64,000 nucleotides of DNA from Synechococcus sp. Tobar12-5m-g (GCF_024345415.1 NZ_JAGQBB010000018.1:1-64000), one strand, 5' to 3'. Shown: positions 55,519 to 64,000, numbered from the stretch's first letter. Notes: generated from the sequence alone by a model not told the origin. Numbers and translations are program-made.

Positions 55519-56316
55519 TCAACCGGGATCGAAGGAACCGTTGTATTCCGGCACCCCACCCCACCAATCCACCACTTGATCGGCCAGACGATCGATCTGC
55601 CGCTGCCGAGCCGGGTCATCGGCCCAGGCCCCCAGCAGGTTCTGGCGCAGGCCGGCGCTGGCGGGGGTGAGATGGTCGCCGGGTCGCTCCTGCAGGATCG
55701 AAGCGTCATCCGGCCGTTGTTGCAGCACCCCGATCAGCCGCCGGCTTTGATCGAGCGCGTCGGTGCCGAAGCGGATCAACAGGTTGCGGGGCTGGCGGTA
55801 GTGCAGTCCCACCAGCCGCAGGGTTTCCTCCGGCGACGGGCTGAACTCGGTGCGCAGGCCCAGCCGGGGGGCCAGGTCGGCCAGCAGGGGAATGGAGCGG
55901 TCGGCGGAGAAGTTGTTGAAGCTCATCGCCACCAGACCACTGCAGCCCCGGCCGCCATCGGGGGCGAGCAGATGGAGTTTGCAGCCCAGGCTGTGGCCGA
56001 GCCGCAGCACCGGCTGCGATCCCCCCTGGCCGGAGGAGGCCTCCCGAGCGGCCCGAAAGCGACGCCAGGCCTCGGTGGCCTGGCTCTGGTGATCGAAGCC
56101 GGGCACATAGCTCCAGGCGCGGATCGCCAGCCCGCGGGCCGCCAGGGCCTCCAGCAGGCGGCGGTAGCTGAGCTGGGGGGTGGCGGCCAGCACGGTGCCG
56201 CCGATGAACTCGACCACCCCGATCGGATCCCCTGCAGGCCTGGTCCTCGACCCTGCGGACGGCATGGAGGGGGGGGACAGGCACCAGAGGCTGCCCTGCT
56301 GCTGCCAGCGGTTCAT
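55519..56316 (-). CDS. DUF1350 alpha/beta hydrolase-like protein
   Basis: A 265-aa protein. GVVEFIGGTVLAATPQLSYRRLLEALA and AWSYVPGFDHQSQA match the DUF1350 family found in cyanobacteria and chloroplasts; LRLGHSLGCKLHLLAPDGG is a serine elbow. VAMSFNNFSADRSIPLL is a family-specific stretch. A hydrolase fold is clear, the substrate is not known. The ATG at 56316 precedes the conserved region by a normal distance. Confidence 0.82.
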   Translation of the reverse strand: MNRWQQQGSLWCLSPPSMPSAGSRTRPAGDPIGVVEFIGGTVLAATPQLSYRRLLEALAARGLAIRAWSYVPGFDHQSQATEAWRRFRAAREASSGQGGSQPVLRLGHSLGCKLHLLAPDGGRGCSGLVAMSFNNFSADRSIPLLADLAPRLGLRTEFSPSPEETLRLVGLHYRQPRNLLIRFGTDALDQSRRLIGVLQQRPDDASILQERPGDHLTPASAGLRQNLLGAWADDPARQRQIDRLADQVVDWWGGVPEYNGSFDPG

Positions 56317-56347
56317 GGCGAAGGGGCCATCGGGGAAACGATGGCCT

Positions 56348-56809
56348 TCAGGCCGGCAGCCGCTGCAGGGCAGCGAGGGCCTCACGGGCATGGGCCGCGC
56401 CATCGAGCAGGTCGCTGAAGATGTGCCGCACCACCCCCTCGCCGTCGATCACGTAGGTGACCCGGCCCGGCAGAAGCAGCAACGCCTTGGGCACCCCGAA
56501 GGCTTGTCGCAGGGCATTGCCCCGGTCGACCAGCAATGGATAGGGAAGTTGGTGGCGGGAGGCGAAGCGGCCATGGCTGCCGGCGTCATCGCCGCTGACA
56601 CCCCACACCTGGGCGCCGAGGGCCTCCAGGGCGGCGTGGTTGTCGCGAAAGGCGCAGGCTTCGGCGGTGCAGCCGGGGGTGTCGTCCTTGGGATAGAAGA
56701 ACAGCACCAACGGTTTGCCCTGGAGCTGATCGCTGCGCCGCTCCACGCCGTTCTGGTCGGTCAGGGCGATCAGGGGGGCCTTCTCTCCCAGCGCGATGGG
56801 GTTGGCCAC
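56348..56809 (-). CDS. Peroxiredoxin, PrxQ/BCP type
   Basis: A 153-aa thiol peroxidase. FFYPKDDTPGCTAEACAFRD contains the peroxidatic C47 and the resolving C52 five residues on, the hallmark of atypical 2-Cys PrxQ. WGVSGDDAGSHGRFA and PYPLLVD complete the thioredoxin fold. It removes hydrogen peroxide and organic peroxides using thioredoxin. 31 bases upstream of DUF1350 on the same strand. Confidence 0.93.
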   Translation of the reverse strand: MANPIALGEKAPLIALTDQNGVERRSDQLQGKPLVLFFYPKDDTPGCTAEACAFRDNHAALEALGAQVWGVSGDDAGSHGRFASRHQLPYPLLVDRGNALRQAFGVPKALLLLPGRVTYVIDGEGVVRHIFSDLLDGAAHAREALAALQRLPA

Positions 56810-56892
56810 GCGGAGCTCTGTCGTTGGGCCACGAGCCTAGGAACGGCCGAGCCAGGGCCGCCCCCTTGCGCGGCTGGGATCATGGGGTGTCG

Positions 56893-57762
56893 ATGGAGCG
56901 GGGAATGGGGCCGGCAAAGGAGCTGGAAGCGGGGGCAGGCGAGGGGCGAGCAGACTGGCAGCAGACCAGCCTGCTCAGCCTGGTTGCTGCACCGCCGTCC
57001 CCGGACGTTCAGCTGCCTGACCTGCCGGCGCCGTTGGCCGCGGCTCCCGCCAAGCGGGCTTCCGGCCAGCGGGCTCCTGGCCGCCTGCTGATCGTTGACA
57101 CCGAAACCACCGGCCTTGAACCGGGCCACCACCAGTGCATCGAGGTGGGGGCCCTGCTGTTCGACGTGCCCCATCGGGCGGTGCTCAGCCAGGTCTCCTT
57201 TCTGCTGCCCTGCCAGACCAATGACGCCGAGGCCATCAACGGCATCGCCGCGGCGGTGACCCGGCTGAGCCAGCCCTGGCCCCAGGCCCTGGCCTATTTC
57301 CAGACCCTGGTGGACGGCGCCGACGTGGTGCTCGCCCACAATGCCGCCTTCGATCGCCAGTGGTTCGGCCACGGCCACCTGCCGAGCATCGAGAAGCCCT
57401 GGCTGTGCAGCATGGAGGACCTGCGCTGGCCGTCGGAGCGGAACCTGCGGGCCACCCCCTCCGTGCGGGACCTGGCCCTGGCCTATGGCGTGCCGGTCTG
57501 GGCGGCGCACCGGGCCCTGACCGACTGCATCTACCTGGCCCAGGTGTTCGAGCGCTGCGACGACCTTGAGGGCTTGCTCGCCGCCGGCCTGGAGCCCCGC
57601 CAGCTCTATCGAGCCCAACTCCCCTATGAGGAGCGGCATCGGGCCCGCCAGGCGGGATTTCGCTGGAACGATCCCGTTCCCAAGGCCTGGAGCCGGCGTC
57701 TCAGTGCCCGCGAGGCGGCCAGCGTCGGCTTTCCCGTGAGCCTGGAGCCGCTGACGGCGTGA
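56893..57762 (+). CDS. DEDDh-family 3'-5' exonuclease (DnaQ-like)
   Basis: A 289-aa protein. After a 60-residue low-complexity leader comes an exonuclease domain: LLIVDTETTGLEPG (D69, E71), AHNAAFDRQWF (Exo II) and AHRALTDCIYLAQVF (ExoIII with His-Asp). This resembles the DNA polymerase III epsilon proofreading domain or a stand-alone nuclease. The C-terminal 70 residues (YRAQLPYEERHRARQAGFRWN) are typical of a cyanobacterial group and may bind nucleic acid. An ATG 12 bases on is also possible. Confidence 0.87.
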   Translation: MERGMGPAKELEAGAGEGRADWQQTSLLSLVAAPPSPDVQLPDLPAPLAAAPAKRASGQRAPGRLLIVDTETTGLEPGHHQCIEVGALLFDVPHRAVLSQVSFLLPCQTNDAEAINGIAAAVTRLSQPWPQALAYFQTLVDGADVVLAHNAAFDRQWFGHGHLPSIEKPWLCSMEDLRWPSERNLRATPSVRDLALAYGVPVWAAHRALTDCIYLAQVFERCDDLEGLLAAGLEPRQLYRAQLPYEERHRARQAGFRWNDPVPKAWSRRLSAREAASVGFPVSLEPLTA

Positions 57763-57844
57763 TCTGCCATGCCTGACGCGGTCGCCGGGATGGCAGAACG
57801 AAGCGGGCGGGGCGCCTGAAATCGTGGCCCCCGCTGATGTCGTG

Positions 57845-57997
57845 ATGGCCGGTCTGCTCTGGAAGCGCCGTTCCCAGGTCGGTTGCTGCTTGTTAATTCA
57901 GGGCGTGCTCCTCACCGTGGGCCTGGGGCTGGAGCGGCTGATGCCCCACCACGCCCCCTCCCCAGACACACTGGGCCTCGCTAGAACGCGTGGATGA
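57845..57997 (+). CDS. Possible 50-aa membrane protein upstream of corA
   Basis: A short frame (MAGLLWKRRSQVGCC then LLIQGVLLTVGLGLERL) that ends in TGA overlapping the corA ATG (ATGA). It has a basic start, one hydrophobic stretch (about residues 12-29) and a proline/histidine-rich end. The overlap and composition support it; lack of any recognised relative and the short length argue for caution. The rest of the 57763-57993 gap shows nothing. Confidence 0.3.
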   Translation: MAGLLWKRRSQVGCCLLIQGVLLTVGLGLERLMPHHAPSPDTLGLARTRG

Positions 57998-59100
57998 TCC
58001 GCACCGCACCGGCTCAGCCGGTTTCCAGACGGCTGAAGGTACGGCCCGGGGAGTTGCCTGGCCAACTCTTCGTGCATGGCGGCAGGGCTCCAACCAGTCT
58101 CTCCGTGCTTCGCTTCAACCCCGCGGGGTTGAACCACCAACACGCCCTGGTGGGGCCGGACGGCCTGGATGCGCTGATCGCCAGCGGCGATCCCCTCTGG
58201 GTCCGGCTGAAAGGTCTGGGGCATCCAAGACTGATCAGTGCGGTGCTTCAGAAGCTGGGGGTTCCGGAGATTTTCCATGCCCCGCTGATGGAAACCCCCC
58301 AACGCACCCGGGTCGACTCGATGCGGGACGCGGTGCTGGTGGTGATGCACCGCCTCAGTTTTGCCGATTCACCCGACCACCTGATCAGTGAACAGGTGGG
58401 GCTGCTGCTGATGCCCAACCTGCTGCTCACCATCGAGGAATCCCCCGAACCGCACTCCTTTCCCCAGCTCACCCAGTGGCTGGACCGCCTGGAACCCCCA
58501 CCCGGCCGTGAGGACCTCGACGACATCCTCCACTTCCTGATCGACGAGATGCTCGATGAGCTCTTCCCGATGCTGGAGCAACTCGCCGAGCTGCTTGATG
58601 GCCTGGAGGAATCCGCCCTGCGGGATCCCAAGCCGAAGCTGCTCAACCGCGCCTACATGGCCCGGGCCAGCCTGCGGAAGATCCGCAGCCTGGTGTGGCC
58701 CCTGCGGCACCAGATTCTGATTCTCCTGCGCCAGAACCAGCGCATCCTGGGACCCGATGCTCGCAGTGGCTTCGAGGACATGGCCCAGCATGTTGGACTG
58801 ATTTTCGAGAATGCCGAGCTGCTGCGGCACCAATGCGATGCCGTCTCCGATGCCTACATGGCCAGCGCCAGCAACAGGATGAATCAGGTGATGAAAACCC
58901 TGACCATTGTGGCGAGCATCTTCGCTCCCCTCACCTTCATCGCCGGCATCTATGGCATGAACTTCAAAGTGATGCCCGAACTCGATCTGCCCCTGGGCTA
59001 TTACTTCGCCCTGACCTTCATGGCCCTGATCGCAGGGCTGCAGACCTATTTTCTGTGGCGACGGGGCTGGTTCCAGGACTGGACGGCGACGCGGCGCTGA
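57994..59100 (+). CDS. corA: CorA-type magnesium/cobalt transporter
   Basis: A 368-aa CorA-family channel. The cytoplasmic domain (residues 1-290) contains ETPQRTRVDSMRDAVLVVMH and the long helices LLDGLEESALRDPKPK and RASLRKIRSLVWPLR. Two C-terminal membrane helices surround the essential GMN motif (YGMNF, residues 321-323) that forms the pore entrance. The loop MPELDLPLG after GMN is close to the MPEL loop of the family. It should import Mg2+ or other divalent cations as a pentamer. Confidence 0.94.
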   Translation: MIRTAPAQPVSRRLKVRPGELPGQLFVHGGRAPTSLSVLRFNPAGLNHQHALVGPDGLDALIASGDPLWVRLKGLGHPRLISAVLQKLGVPEIFHAPLMETPQRTRVDSMRDAVLVVMHRLSFADSPDHLISEQVGLLLMPNLLLTIEESPEPHSFPQLTQWLDRLEPPPGREDLDDILHFLIDEMLDELFPMLEQLAELLDGLEESALRDPKPKLLNRAYMARASLRKIRSLVWPLRHQILILLRQNQRILGPDARSGFEDMAQHVGLIFENAELLRHQCDAVSDAYMASASNRMNQVMKTLTIVASIFAPLTFIAGIYGMNFKVMPELDLPLGYYFALTFMALIAGLQTYFLWRRGWFQDWTATRR

Positions 59101-59130
59101 GCCAGCCGGCAGGAATCTGTGGGCAGGACA

Positions 59131-62100
59131 TCAGATCGCTTCATAGGCGGCGGTGGTGTTGCGAAGCCGTTTGGCCAGTTCGTGAATCACCCCCTGCACG
59201 ATTTCAGGGTGATCCACCATGAGCTCCGAAAGCGTTTCCTGGTCGATGCGGTAGAGAAGGGTGGGCTCGATCGCGGACACCGAGGCCGACCTGGGTTCCG
59301 GGTCAAGCGCGGCAAGCTCGCCCACGATCTCCCGCCGACCCAGTTCCACAATCGTTTGTTCCCCCATGTGGACACGGACAAGCCCCGCCGCAATCACGAA
59401 CATGGAGGTTCCGAGATCCCCCTGCTTGAAAAGCTCTTCCCCTGGGGTGAGATGAACCTCGTCCACCGCATTCGCCAACTGCAACAGCACATCACTGGGC
59501 GTGCTCGCGAAGATCTCAACACCCTTGAGAGCAAGAATCTTCTCCATCGTGGCTGAATCCGTCATGGCCGTGAAAGCATTGAGCTGAGGTGCATCCTGAC
59601 TGCACAGCCGGCCAGCGGCGTCAACGCTGTACAGCGCACAAGTTCGCAGCCAAGGGTGAGAGGAAGAATAGGATCGGCCCTCCAGGATTTCCTTCAAGCG
59701 CTCCGAGGCCGTCAGCGGTTGGGGGACAAACTTCTGGGGCATCCCCACCAGGGCCACAGCGATGGACTGCCCCTCCAGCAGTGGAAACAACATGTCCTGA
59801 AGGGATGGGGAGAGGATCGAGTCGAGCAGTTCCAGGGCCATGGCCCGTTCCCTGGCGGACCCAGCCCAGTAGCGCTGGCGGGCTTCCCGGATCGCAGAAC
59901 CGCCATGGAGACACTCCAGCAGCAGCAGGATTCGTTCGCGGCAACGGTGCAGCTCGGTTTTCAGCGCCTCGGCAAGCAACCCACGCTCCCGATCGCCAAG
60001 ATCACTGAGCGAGCGCAGCAACCAGCCGCCCAGGCGGACATCCCGCAGCAGTTCGGCCTCCACGGCGGCTGATTCCTCCTTCGCAGGTCCATAACCGCAG
60101 CGCACCAGTCCAACCAGGACTGCACGGCGCCTGGCCGGATCGCTTGAGGAAAGTCGCTCCAGCAGGGCTGCCTGGCTGCTGGGATGGCAGAGCCGAGCCA
60201 GCAGACGGAGGATGCGGAGCTCCTCGCCCTGGAGCAGGGCCTCCCCATCCAATCGAGCGATCAAGGCCTCCACCCCCGCATCCCCCGCCCCCAGAAGGGC
60301 CAGCAGGGCAGGCTGCCTCGAATCGCGCTCCTGCAGCTGTTCCACAACCCGCCCCCAGATCCTCGGGTGAGCCCAGGGGCCCGCCGCCCGCAGAGCTGCC
60401 CTGCGCACCTCGATGTCCCGATCATCGAGCAGCGCCTCTAGATCGTTGGTCAGTCGACGATGACCGCTCTGGGCCAGGACCTTCGCCGCCAGTTGACGCT
60501 GGGCAGGCTCTGTGGATTCTCTCAACCGGCTCAGGGCCTGATGGGCCGCATCGACGGCTTCGGCAGGACCATGGCGGAAGAACCCGACCAACGCCCCGAC
60601 CCGCACCGGATCGTGCCCGCTGTTGAGATGCATTGGCAGCCGCAGCAGCTCCCGATCGCCGTCGTGGGCCGCCAGAACCCGAAGGGCCGCCCCACGCAGT
60701 TCGGGATTCCGCTCGGAGTCGGCAACCGTGCGAAACCAGGGCAACGGCGGCGGGTTTCCGCCGCGCTCCACGACCCCCAGAACATGAAGCCGAACATCAA
60801 CGTTCGGATTGCTCAGCAAGGTGGGGAGGTGCGTTGAGATGAACGTCGGATCGGAGTCCTGCAGCAGCTCCAGGGCATAGACCGCCTCAGAGGCGGAACT
60901 GGGGTCCAGGGCCGCCCGGCGAAGAACATCGCGGGAGGCGCGGTCGGCGGCGGAGACAGTCCCGCCGACCCATTGGCGCCGCCGCAGCGCCATGGCCAGG
61001 GTGCGCGGAAAGGCGCGCCTCAAGGCCAGGGCGATGCTGATCCAAATCAGAACCACAGCAAGCATCCACCAGGCAAGCGTGGGCGGGCCCGAACTCAAGA
61101 ACGTGTCGAGGGCCAGGATCAACAGACCCGCAGATCCCGCCGCCAGGGGGCTGACCACCCCCTCCGCCAGGGTCTGGGCACGGATGCGTTCCTGGCTCGG
61201 CAATGGCTGGAACAGCAGCAGCACAGAAGAGCGATCAATGGAATGCCGGAAGGCGTGATCGAAGAACTTCCCCGCAGCCAGGGGCCAGAACAGGATCAGC
61301 AGGGAAGCGCTCGAGCCCGCCAGGGAAACGGTCACCAGGGCAGCAAAGCCCAGGCTCAGCGGCAGGATCATCAGACCTGGCCCCAGTCCGAATCGCCCCA
61401 GCAACGGTCGGGTCACCAGGCTGCGCAGGACGAGGGTGATGGCGGCTGCGGCCGCGTAGAACACCCCCAGAAAGGCTGCCAGCCCATCGGCCGTGCTGAA
61501 GCGTTCCACCGCCACGGCCAGGAAGTTCTTATCCACCAGGAACCGCATCAGCACCGAGGCGAGAAACAGGCCAAGAATCAATCGAACGAACGGGGTGTGC
61601 TGCAACAGCGGTCGGGTGGCTCGGCGCTCGCCAGAGGACGACCTGGCCCTCCCCAAGGGCCCGGGGCGATCGGGAAGGACCCAGAACAGCACGGGCAGGC
61701 AGATCGCTGAGGCGGCCGCAGCCAGCACCACAAGGCCGTCGCTGCCAACGCGAGCAACCAGCAATGGCAAGGCCAGTCCCCCCAGCATCATGGCCAGTAC
61801 TTCTCCTGAACCGATCAAGCCGTAGAGCCGCTTGGCCTGCCGCACATCCAGAAGCGAAGCGACCAACCCCCAGAACTCCAGGTTCAGGAGCACCTCCGCC
61901 ACCCGGTACCAGATCAGCAGACCAAAGGCAGCAACCCAGGGATTACCACCGCCGATCAGAACCCGAAAGCCCAGAAAAACAACCGTGATGACAAAAAGCG
62001 TGAGCCACCATGCCCGCCGTTCCGAAACCCGGCGAGCCAGCCCCATGAACCCAACGCTGCTCAAGGGAGCCGCTACCGCTACTGACAGATAGACGTAGGG

Positions 62101-62265
62101 GAGGCCCTGGGGGCCAATTGTTGAGATGAACAGGGCGTTGGCTGACGTGAGCGTCAGGATCAGAACGCAGCCGATCAATCCCGAATGGAGAAAAAGCCCG
62201 ATGACCAGACGTTCTTCGCCTGCGTCAACACCCAAAGACCGGAAGACCTTGCGGAGGATCCTCAC
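59131..62265 (-). CDS. Transporter-HEAT repeat-cyclic-nucleotide-binding fusion
   Basis: A 1044-aa multidomain protein with a GTG start. Residues 15-425 hold about twelve membrane helices of MFS or ATP/ADP-translocase (TLC)-like type (YVYLSVAVAAPLSS, WYRVAEVLLNLEFWGLVASLLD, RLYGLIGSGEVLAMMLGG). Residues 450-860 are HEAT-like repeats (for example ELRGAALRVLAAHDGDREL, EVRRAALRAAGPWAHPR). The C-terminal 130 residues are a cyclic-nucleotide-binding domain (GEELFKQGDLGTSMFVIAAG ... GELAALDPEPRSASV). The PEPRSASV stretch corresponds to the phosphate-binding cassette. Transport gated by cAMP or a similar ligand is inferred; the substrate is unknown. Confidence 0.82.
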   Translation of the reverse strand: MRILRKVFRSLGVDAGEERLVIGLFLHSGLIGCVLILTLTSANALFISTIGPQGLPYVYLSVAVAAPLSSVGFMGLARRVSERRAWWLTLFVITVVFLGFRVLIGGGNPWVAAFGLLIWYRVAEVLLNLEFWGLVASLLDVRQAKRLYGLIGSGEVLAMMLGGLALPLLVARVGSDGLVVLAAAASAICLPVLFWVLPDRPGPLGRARSSSGERRATRPLLQHTPFVRLILGLFLASVLMRFLVDKNFLAVAVERFSTADGLAAFLGVFYAAAAAITLVLRSLVTRPLLGRFGLGPGLMILPLSLGFAALVTVSLAGSSASLLILFWPLAAGKFFDHAFRHSIDRSSVLLLFQPLPSQERIRAQTLAEGVVSPLAAGSAGLLILALDTFLSSGPPTLAWWMLAVVLIWISIALALRRAFPRTLAMALRRRQWVGGTVSAADRASRDVLRRAALDPSSASEAVYALELLQDSDPTFISTHLPTLLSNPNVDVRLHVLGVVERGGNPPPLPWFRTVADSERNPELRGAALRVLAAHDGDRELLRLPMHLNSGHDPVRVGALVGFFRHGPAEAVDAAHQALSRLRESTEPAQRQLAAKVLAQSGHRRLTNDLEALLDDRDIEVRRAALRAAGPWAHPRIWGRVVEQLQERDSRQPALLALLGAGDAGVEALIARLDGEALLQGEELRILRLLARLCHPSSQAALLERLSSSDPARRRAVLVGLVRCGYGPAKEESAAVEAELLRDVRLGGWLLRSLSDLGDRERGLLAEALKTELHRCRERILLLLECLHGGSAIREARQRYWAGSARERAMALELLDSILSPSLQDMLFPLLEGQSIAVALVGMPQKFVPQPLTASERLKEILEGRSYSSSHPWLRTCALYSVDAAGRLCSQDAPQLNAFTAMTDSATMEKILALKGVEIFASTPSDVLLQLANAVDEVHLTPGEELFKQGDLGTSMFVIAAGLVRVHMGEQTIVELGRREIVGELAALDPEPRSASVSAIEPTLLYRIDQETLSELMVDHPEIVQGVIHELAKRLRNTTAAYEAI

Positions 62266-62310
62266 GTCCGCCCTGGCCCCATCGCTGATCCCGATTGATT
62301 GGGGCGGACT

Positions 62311-62724
62311 TTACGGCTCAGCCCGCTGGCGGTGGCGTGAGCGGCTGATCCGCGAGCGACAGGTGCTGGAGCAATAGCGAGCGTCCTGACGACGGGCCGT
62401 GAAGGGTGTTCCGCAGCACGCACACTGCTTCAGGACCGGCTCGGCCGGCCTTTCCAGCAAGAGCAGGGGCATCCAGCGCCCGGCCCGTTCTCCCAGCACC
62501 AGATCGAGGCCGTAGCCGTCCATCAAGAGGGCGGCGGCATCGGCGTAGCCAAGGGATTCGGCCAGCAGGGGGGCTTCCTCCGCCATCCGATCCAGGAGCT
62601 GGAGCAATCCGTAGCCCTCACTCCAGAGCCAGCGACGGCGTTCCCGAACCAGCTCCGCCAGACGATCCGGCGGCAACTGATCAGCGCGGTCGTGGGGGTG
62701 GATGGGGCCTTGGACCGATGTCAT
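62311..62724 (-). CDS. Zinc-finger protein of unknown function
   Basis: A 137-aa protein. A helical N-terminal part (DRLAELVRERRRWLWSEGYG, SLGYADAAALLMDGYGLDLV) is followed by a C-terminal zinc-binding motif CACCGTPFTARRQDARYCSSTCR, the Cx2C...YCSxxC pattern, and a basic tail rich in Arg and Ser. The end resembles a nucleic-acid-binding zinc ribbon; no family can be named. The ATG at 62724 gives a tidy start; it diverges from the PstS-like gene. Confidence 0.7.
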   Translation of the reverse strand: MTSVQGPIHPHDRADQLPPDRLAELVRERRRWLWSEGYGLLQLLDRMAEEAPLLAESLGYADAAALLMDGYGLDLVLGERAGRWMPLLLLERPAEPVLKQCACCGTPFTARRQDARYCSSTCRSRISRSRHRQRAEP

Positions 62725-62760
62725 GACGCAGCAGGTCGTTGGTGCCAATCACTACGCAGT

Positions 62761-62779
62761 CCTAACCGCGCCTTAACCA
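62761..62779 (+). promoter_or_regulatory. Possible Pho box upstream of the PstS-like gene
   Basis: CCTAACCG-cgc-CTTAACCA: two 8-base units with an 11-base period. The second matches the cyanobacterial SphR/Pho-box unit (YTTAAYYW) exactly, the first with two changes. It lies about 49 bases before the ATG of a phosphate-binding protein, the right place for activation under phosphate starvation. Confidence 0.45.
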
Positions 62780-62827
62780 ATAGCCCGTCACCGGCAGCCG
62801 AGAGTGTGTCTGCAACGCGACTGTGGC

Positions 62828-63892
62828 ATGGTTCGACACGATCTTCCCATCAACCGGCATTGGATCTCGCTGGGCTCAGCTGCCATGGCCGCCGCAGCCC
62901 TGCTCGCCTTCACCGCGGGGATGATCGCACGGGCCCAGTCCAAGCCGGCCGCGATCCAGATCAGCGGATCGAGCACCGTCTTCCCGATCACCGGCGAAGC
63001 GATCCGTGGATTCAAAGAGACTCGCGCCGGCAAGGAGGTGCGCTTTGACCTCAAGGAAACGGGCACCAGCGCTGGCTTCCGTGATTTCTGTGCCGGCAAG
63101 GTGCCGATCAGCAATGCCTCCCGACCGATCAGCAGCAAGGAACTCAAGGCCTGCGATGCCAAGGGCATCAAGTTCATTGAATTACCGATCGCCTTCGACG
63201 CCGTCACCGTTGTCGTCAACCCCCGCAACAGCTGGGCCAGAACGATCAGCACCGAGGAGCTTTCCCGCCTCTGGAATCGCAAGGCCCAGGGTGTGGTCAA
63301 CCGTTGGAATCAGGTCAACAGCGCCTGGCCGGCCAGCCCGATCAAGCTGTGTGGTCCTGGCAAGGATTCCGGCACCTTCGAGTATTTCAACAAGGCCATC
63401 AACGGCTCAGCAGATAATTCCCGCACCGATTTCACCAGCAGCGAAGACGACAACGTGGTGGTGAACTGCGTGGCCGGCAATCCCCAGGCGCTCGGCTATG
63501 TTGGCTTCGGCTGGTATGTCTCCAACGCCACCAAGCTACGTGCCCTGGCGATCAAGGGGCCGAAGGGGGCCGTTACCCCCTCCATTGAGACAGTGCAGGA
63601 CGAGCTCTACACCCCCCTAGCCCGGCCATTGTTCATCTATGTGAACAACGACATGCTGCACAGCCAGGAGAACGTGCGCCGTTTCGTCAGCTTCTACGTC
63701 CGGCAGGGCCCGCGTTTCGTGAAAGCGGCCCGCTTCATTCCCCTGCCGGATTCCACCTACCGCCTGGTGGAGTCCAAGCTCTACCGCAACGTGCTCGGCA
63801 CCTCCTTCGGTGGTGATCTGCCCGTGGGGCTCACGATTGGCAAGGCGATCGCCCGCAGCTTCGACGAGATCAAACAACCCCAGTTCCGCTGA
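62828..63892 (+). CDS. PstS-like periplasmic phosphate-binding protein
   Basis: A 354-aa solute-binding protein. A signal peptide (basic, then ISLGSAAMAAAALLAFTAGMI, cleavage near ARAQS) precedes AIQISGSSTVFPIT, the phosphate-loop signature of the PstS family. ETGTSAGFRDFCAG, FDAVTVVVNPRNSWA, CGPGKDSGTFEYFNKAI and the final DLPVGLTIGKAIA follow the same fold. It should capture phosphate for a Pst ABC transporter, whose membrane genes are not in view. The ATG at 62828 gives the better signal peptide. Confidence 0.9.
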   Translation: MVRHDLPINRHWISLGSAAMAAAALLAFTAGMIARAQSKPAAIQISGSSTVFPITGEAIRGFKETRAGKEVRFDLKETGTSAGFRDFCAGKVPISNASRPISSKELKACDAKGIKFIELPIAFDAVTVVVNPRNSWARTISTEELSRLWNRKAQGVVNRWNQVNSAWPASPIKLCGPGKDSGTFEYFNKAINGSADNSRTDFTSSEDDNVVVNCVAGNPQALGYVGFGWYVSNATKLRALAIKGPKGAVTPSIETVQDELYTPLARPLFIYVNNDMLHSQENVRRFVSFYVRQGPRFVKAARFIPLPDSTYRLVESKLYRNVLGTSFGGDLPVGLTIGKAIARSFDEIKQPQFR

Positions 63893-63969
63893 TTACGGCC
63901 AGTCTCAATCGGGGATCAGGAGCTTGGGTAGCCCCTGGCAAGCCCCCGGCGGCGGCGCAGAATCAATCC

Positions 63970-64000
63970 ATGCTTGACCTCAGCGCGCCCCTCCTGAGCA
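63970..64000 (+). CDS. Possible start of a gene running off the window
   Basis: An ATG at 63970 opens a frame (MLDLSAPLLS) that runs to the window end without a stop. Only ten codons are visible, so neither reality nor product can be judged. The 77 bases between the PstS-like stop and this ATG contain nothing recognisable. Confidence 0.25.
   Translation, partial: MLDLSAPLLS

Overview
This window looks like a GC-rich freshwater picocyanobacterium of the Cyanobium/Synechococcus clade. The evidence is protein content: Ycf35, DUF2997, DUF3143, DUF1350, a cyanobacterial-type Mtr4/Ski2-like helicase, a bioK-type biotin cluster and a bidirectional Hox hydrogenase. HIP1 octamers (GCGATCGC) also occur, for example near 1886 and 20537. 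No rRNA or tRNA gene is visible. Genes are tightly packed, and many neighbours share 4-base ATGA/GTGA/TTGA stop-start overlaps; I used these to choose several starts.

Layout. 1-8.4 kb: end of a sigma-70 factor, a radical SAM/SPASM protein, an ABC1/UbiB kinase, a PLP decarboxylase-cbiT-cdsA operon, a DUF2993 protein and an outer-membrane barrel. 8.4-13.3 kb: a leftward operon of helicase, GldA-like dehydrogenase and alpha/beta hydrolase. 13.4-18.2 kb: biotin operon bioF-bioK-bioC-bioD-(52-aa membrane protein)-bioA. 18.2-24.5 kb: J-domain protein, rsmG, aldo/keto reductase, ferredoxin, ycf35, DUF2997, a HEAT protein, a tiny membrane protein and an AmpG-like transporter. 24.5-24.9 kb: an internally deleted ISAs1-like remnant. 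24.9-30.6 kb: hoxEFUYHW-hypA on the minus strand, which gives the NAD-linked NiFe hydrogenase, its HoxH-processing protease and a nickel-insertion protein.

30.8-41.2 kb is a signalling island: HAD phosphatase, GAF-GGDEF protein, three sensor kinases with receiver domains, a PAS-only protein, a STAS protein, a receiver-PP2C (RsbU-like) phosphatase, and an HNOBA-type hybrid kinase paired with an H-NOX protein that has lost its heme-binding half. 41.4-52.5 kb is a Wzx/Wzy-type exopolysaccharide cluster: wza, wzz and wzy leftward; glycosyltransferases, wzx and an Alg14/Alg13-like pair rightward. It ends with a STAS domain fused to the priming sugar-phosphate transferase, followed 2 bases later by an RsbW-like kinase. 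An in-frame TAG interrupts the STAS part of the fusion.

The most interesting reading is that a partner-switching system (STAS, RsbW-like kinase, RsbU-like phosphatase) acts directly on the first enzyme of exopolysaccharide synthesis rather than on a sigma factor. The neighbouring, partly decayed H-NOX/two-component island may supply its input. This is inference from domains and gene order.

52.5-64 kb: a secreted unknown protein, acetyl-CoA synthetase, DUF805, DUF1350, PrxQ-type peroxiredoxin, a DEDDh exonuclease, CorA, a transporter-HEAT-cyclic-nucleotide-binding fusion, a zinc-finger protein and a PstS-like phosphate-binding protein behind a possible Pho box.
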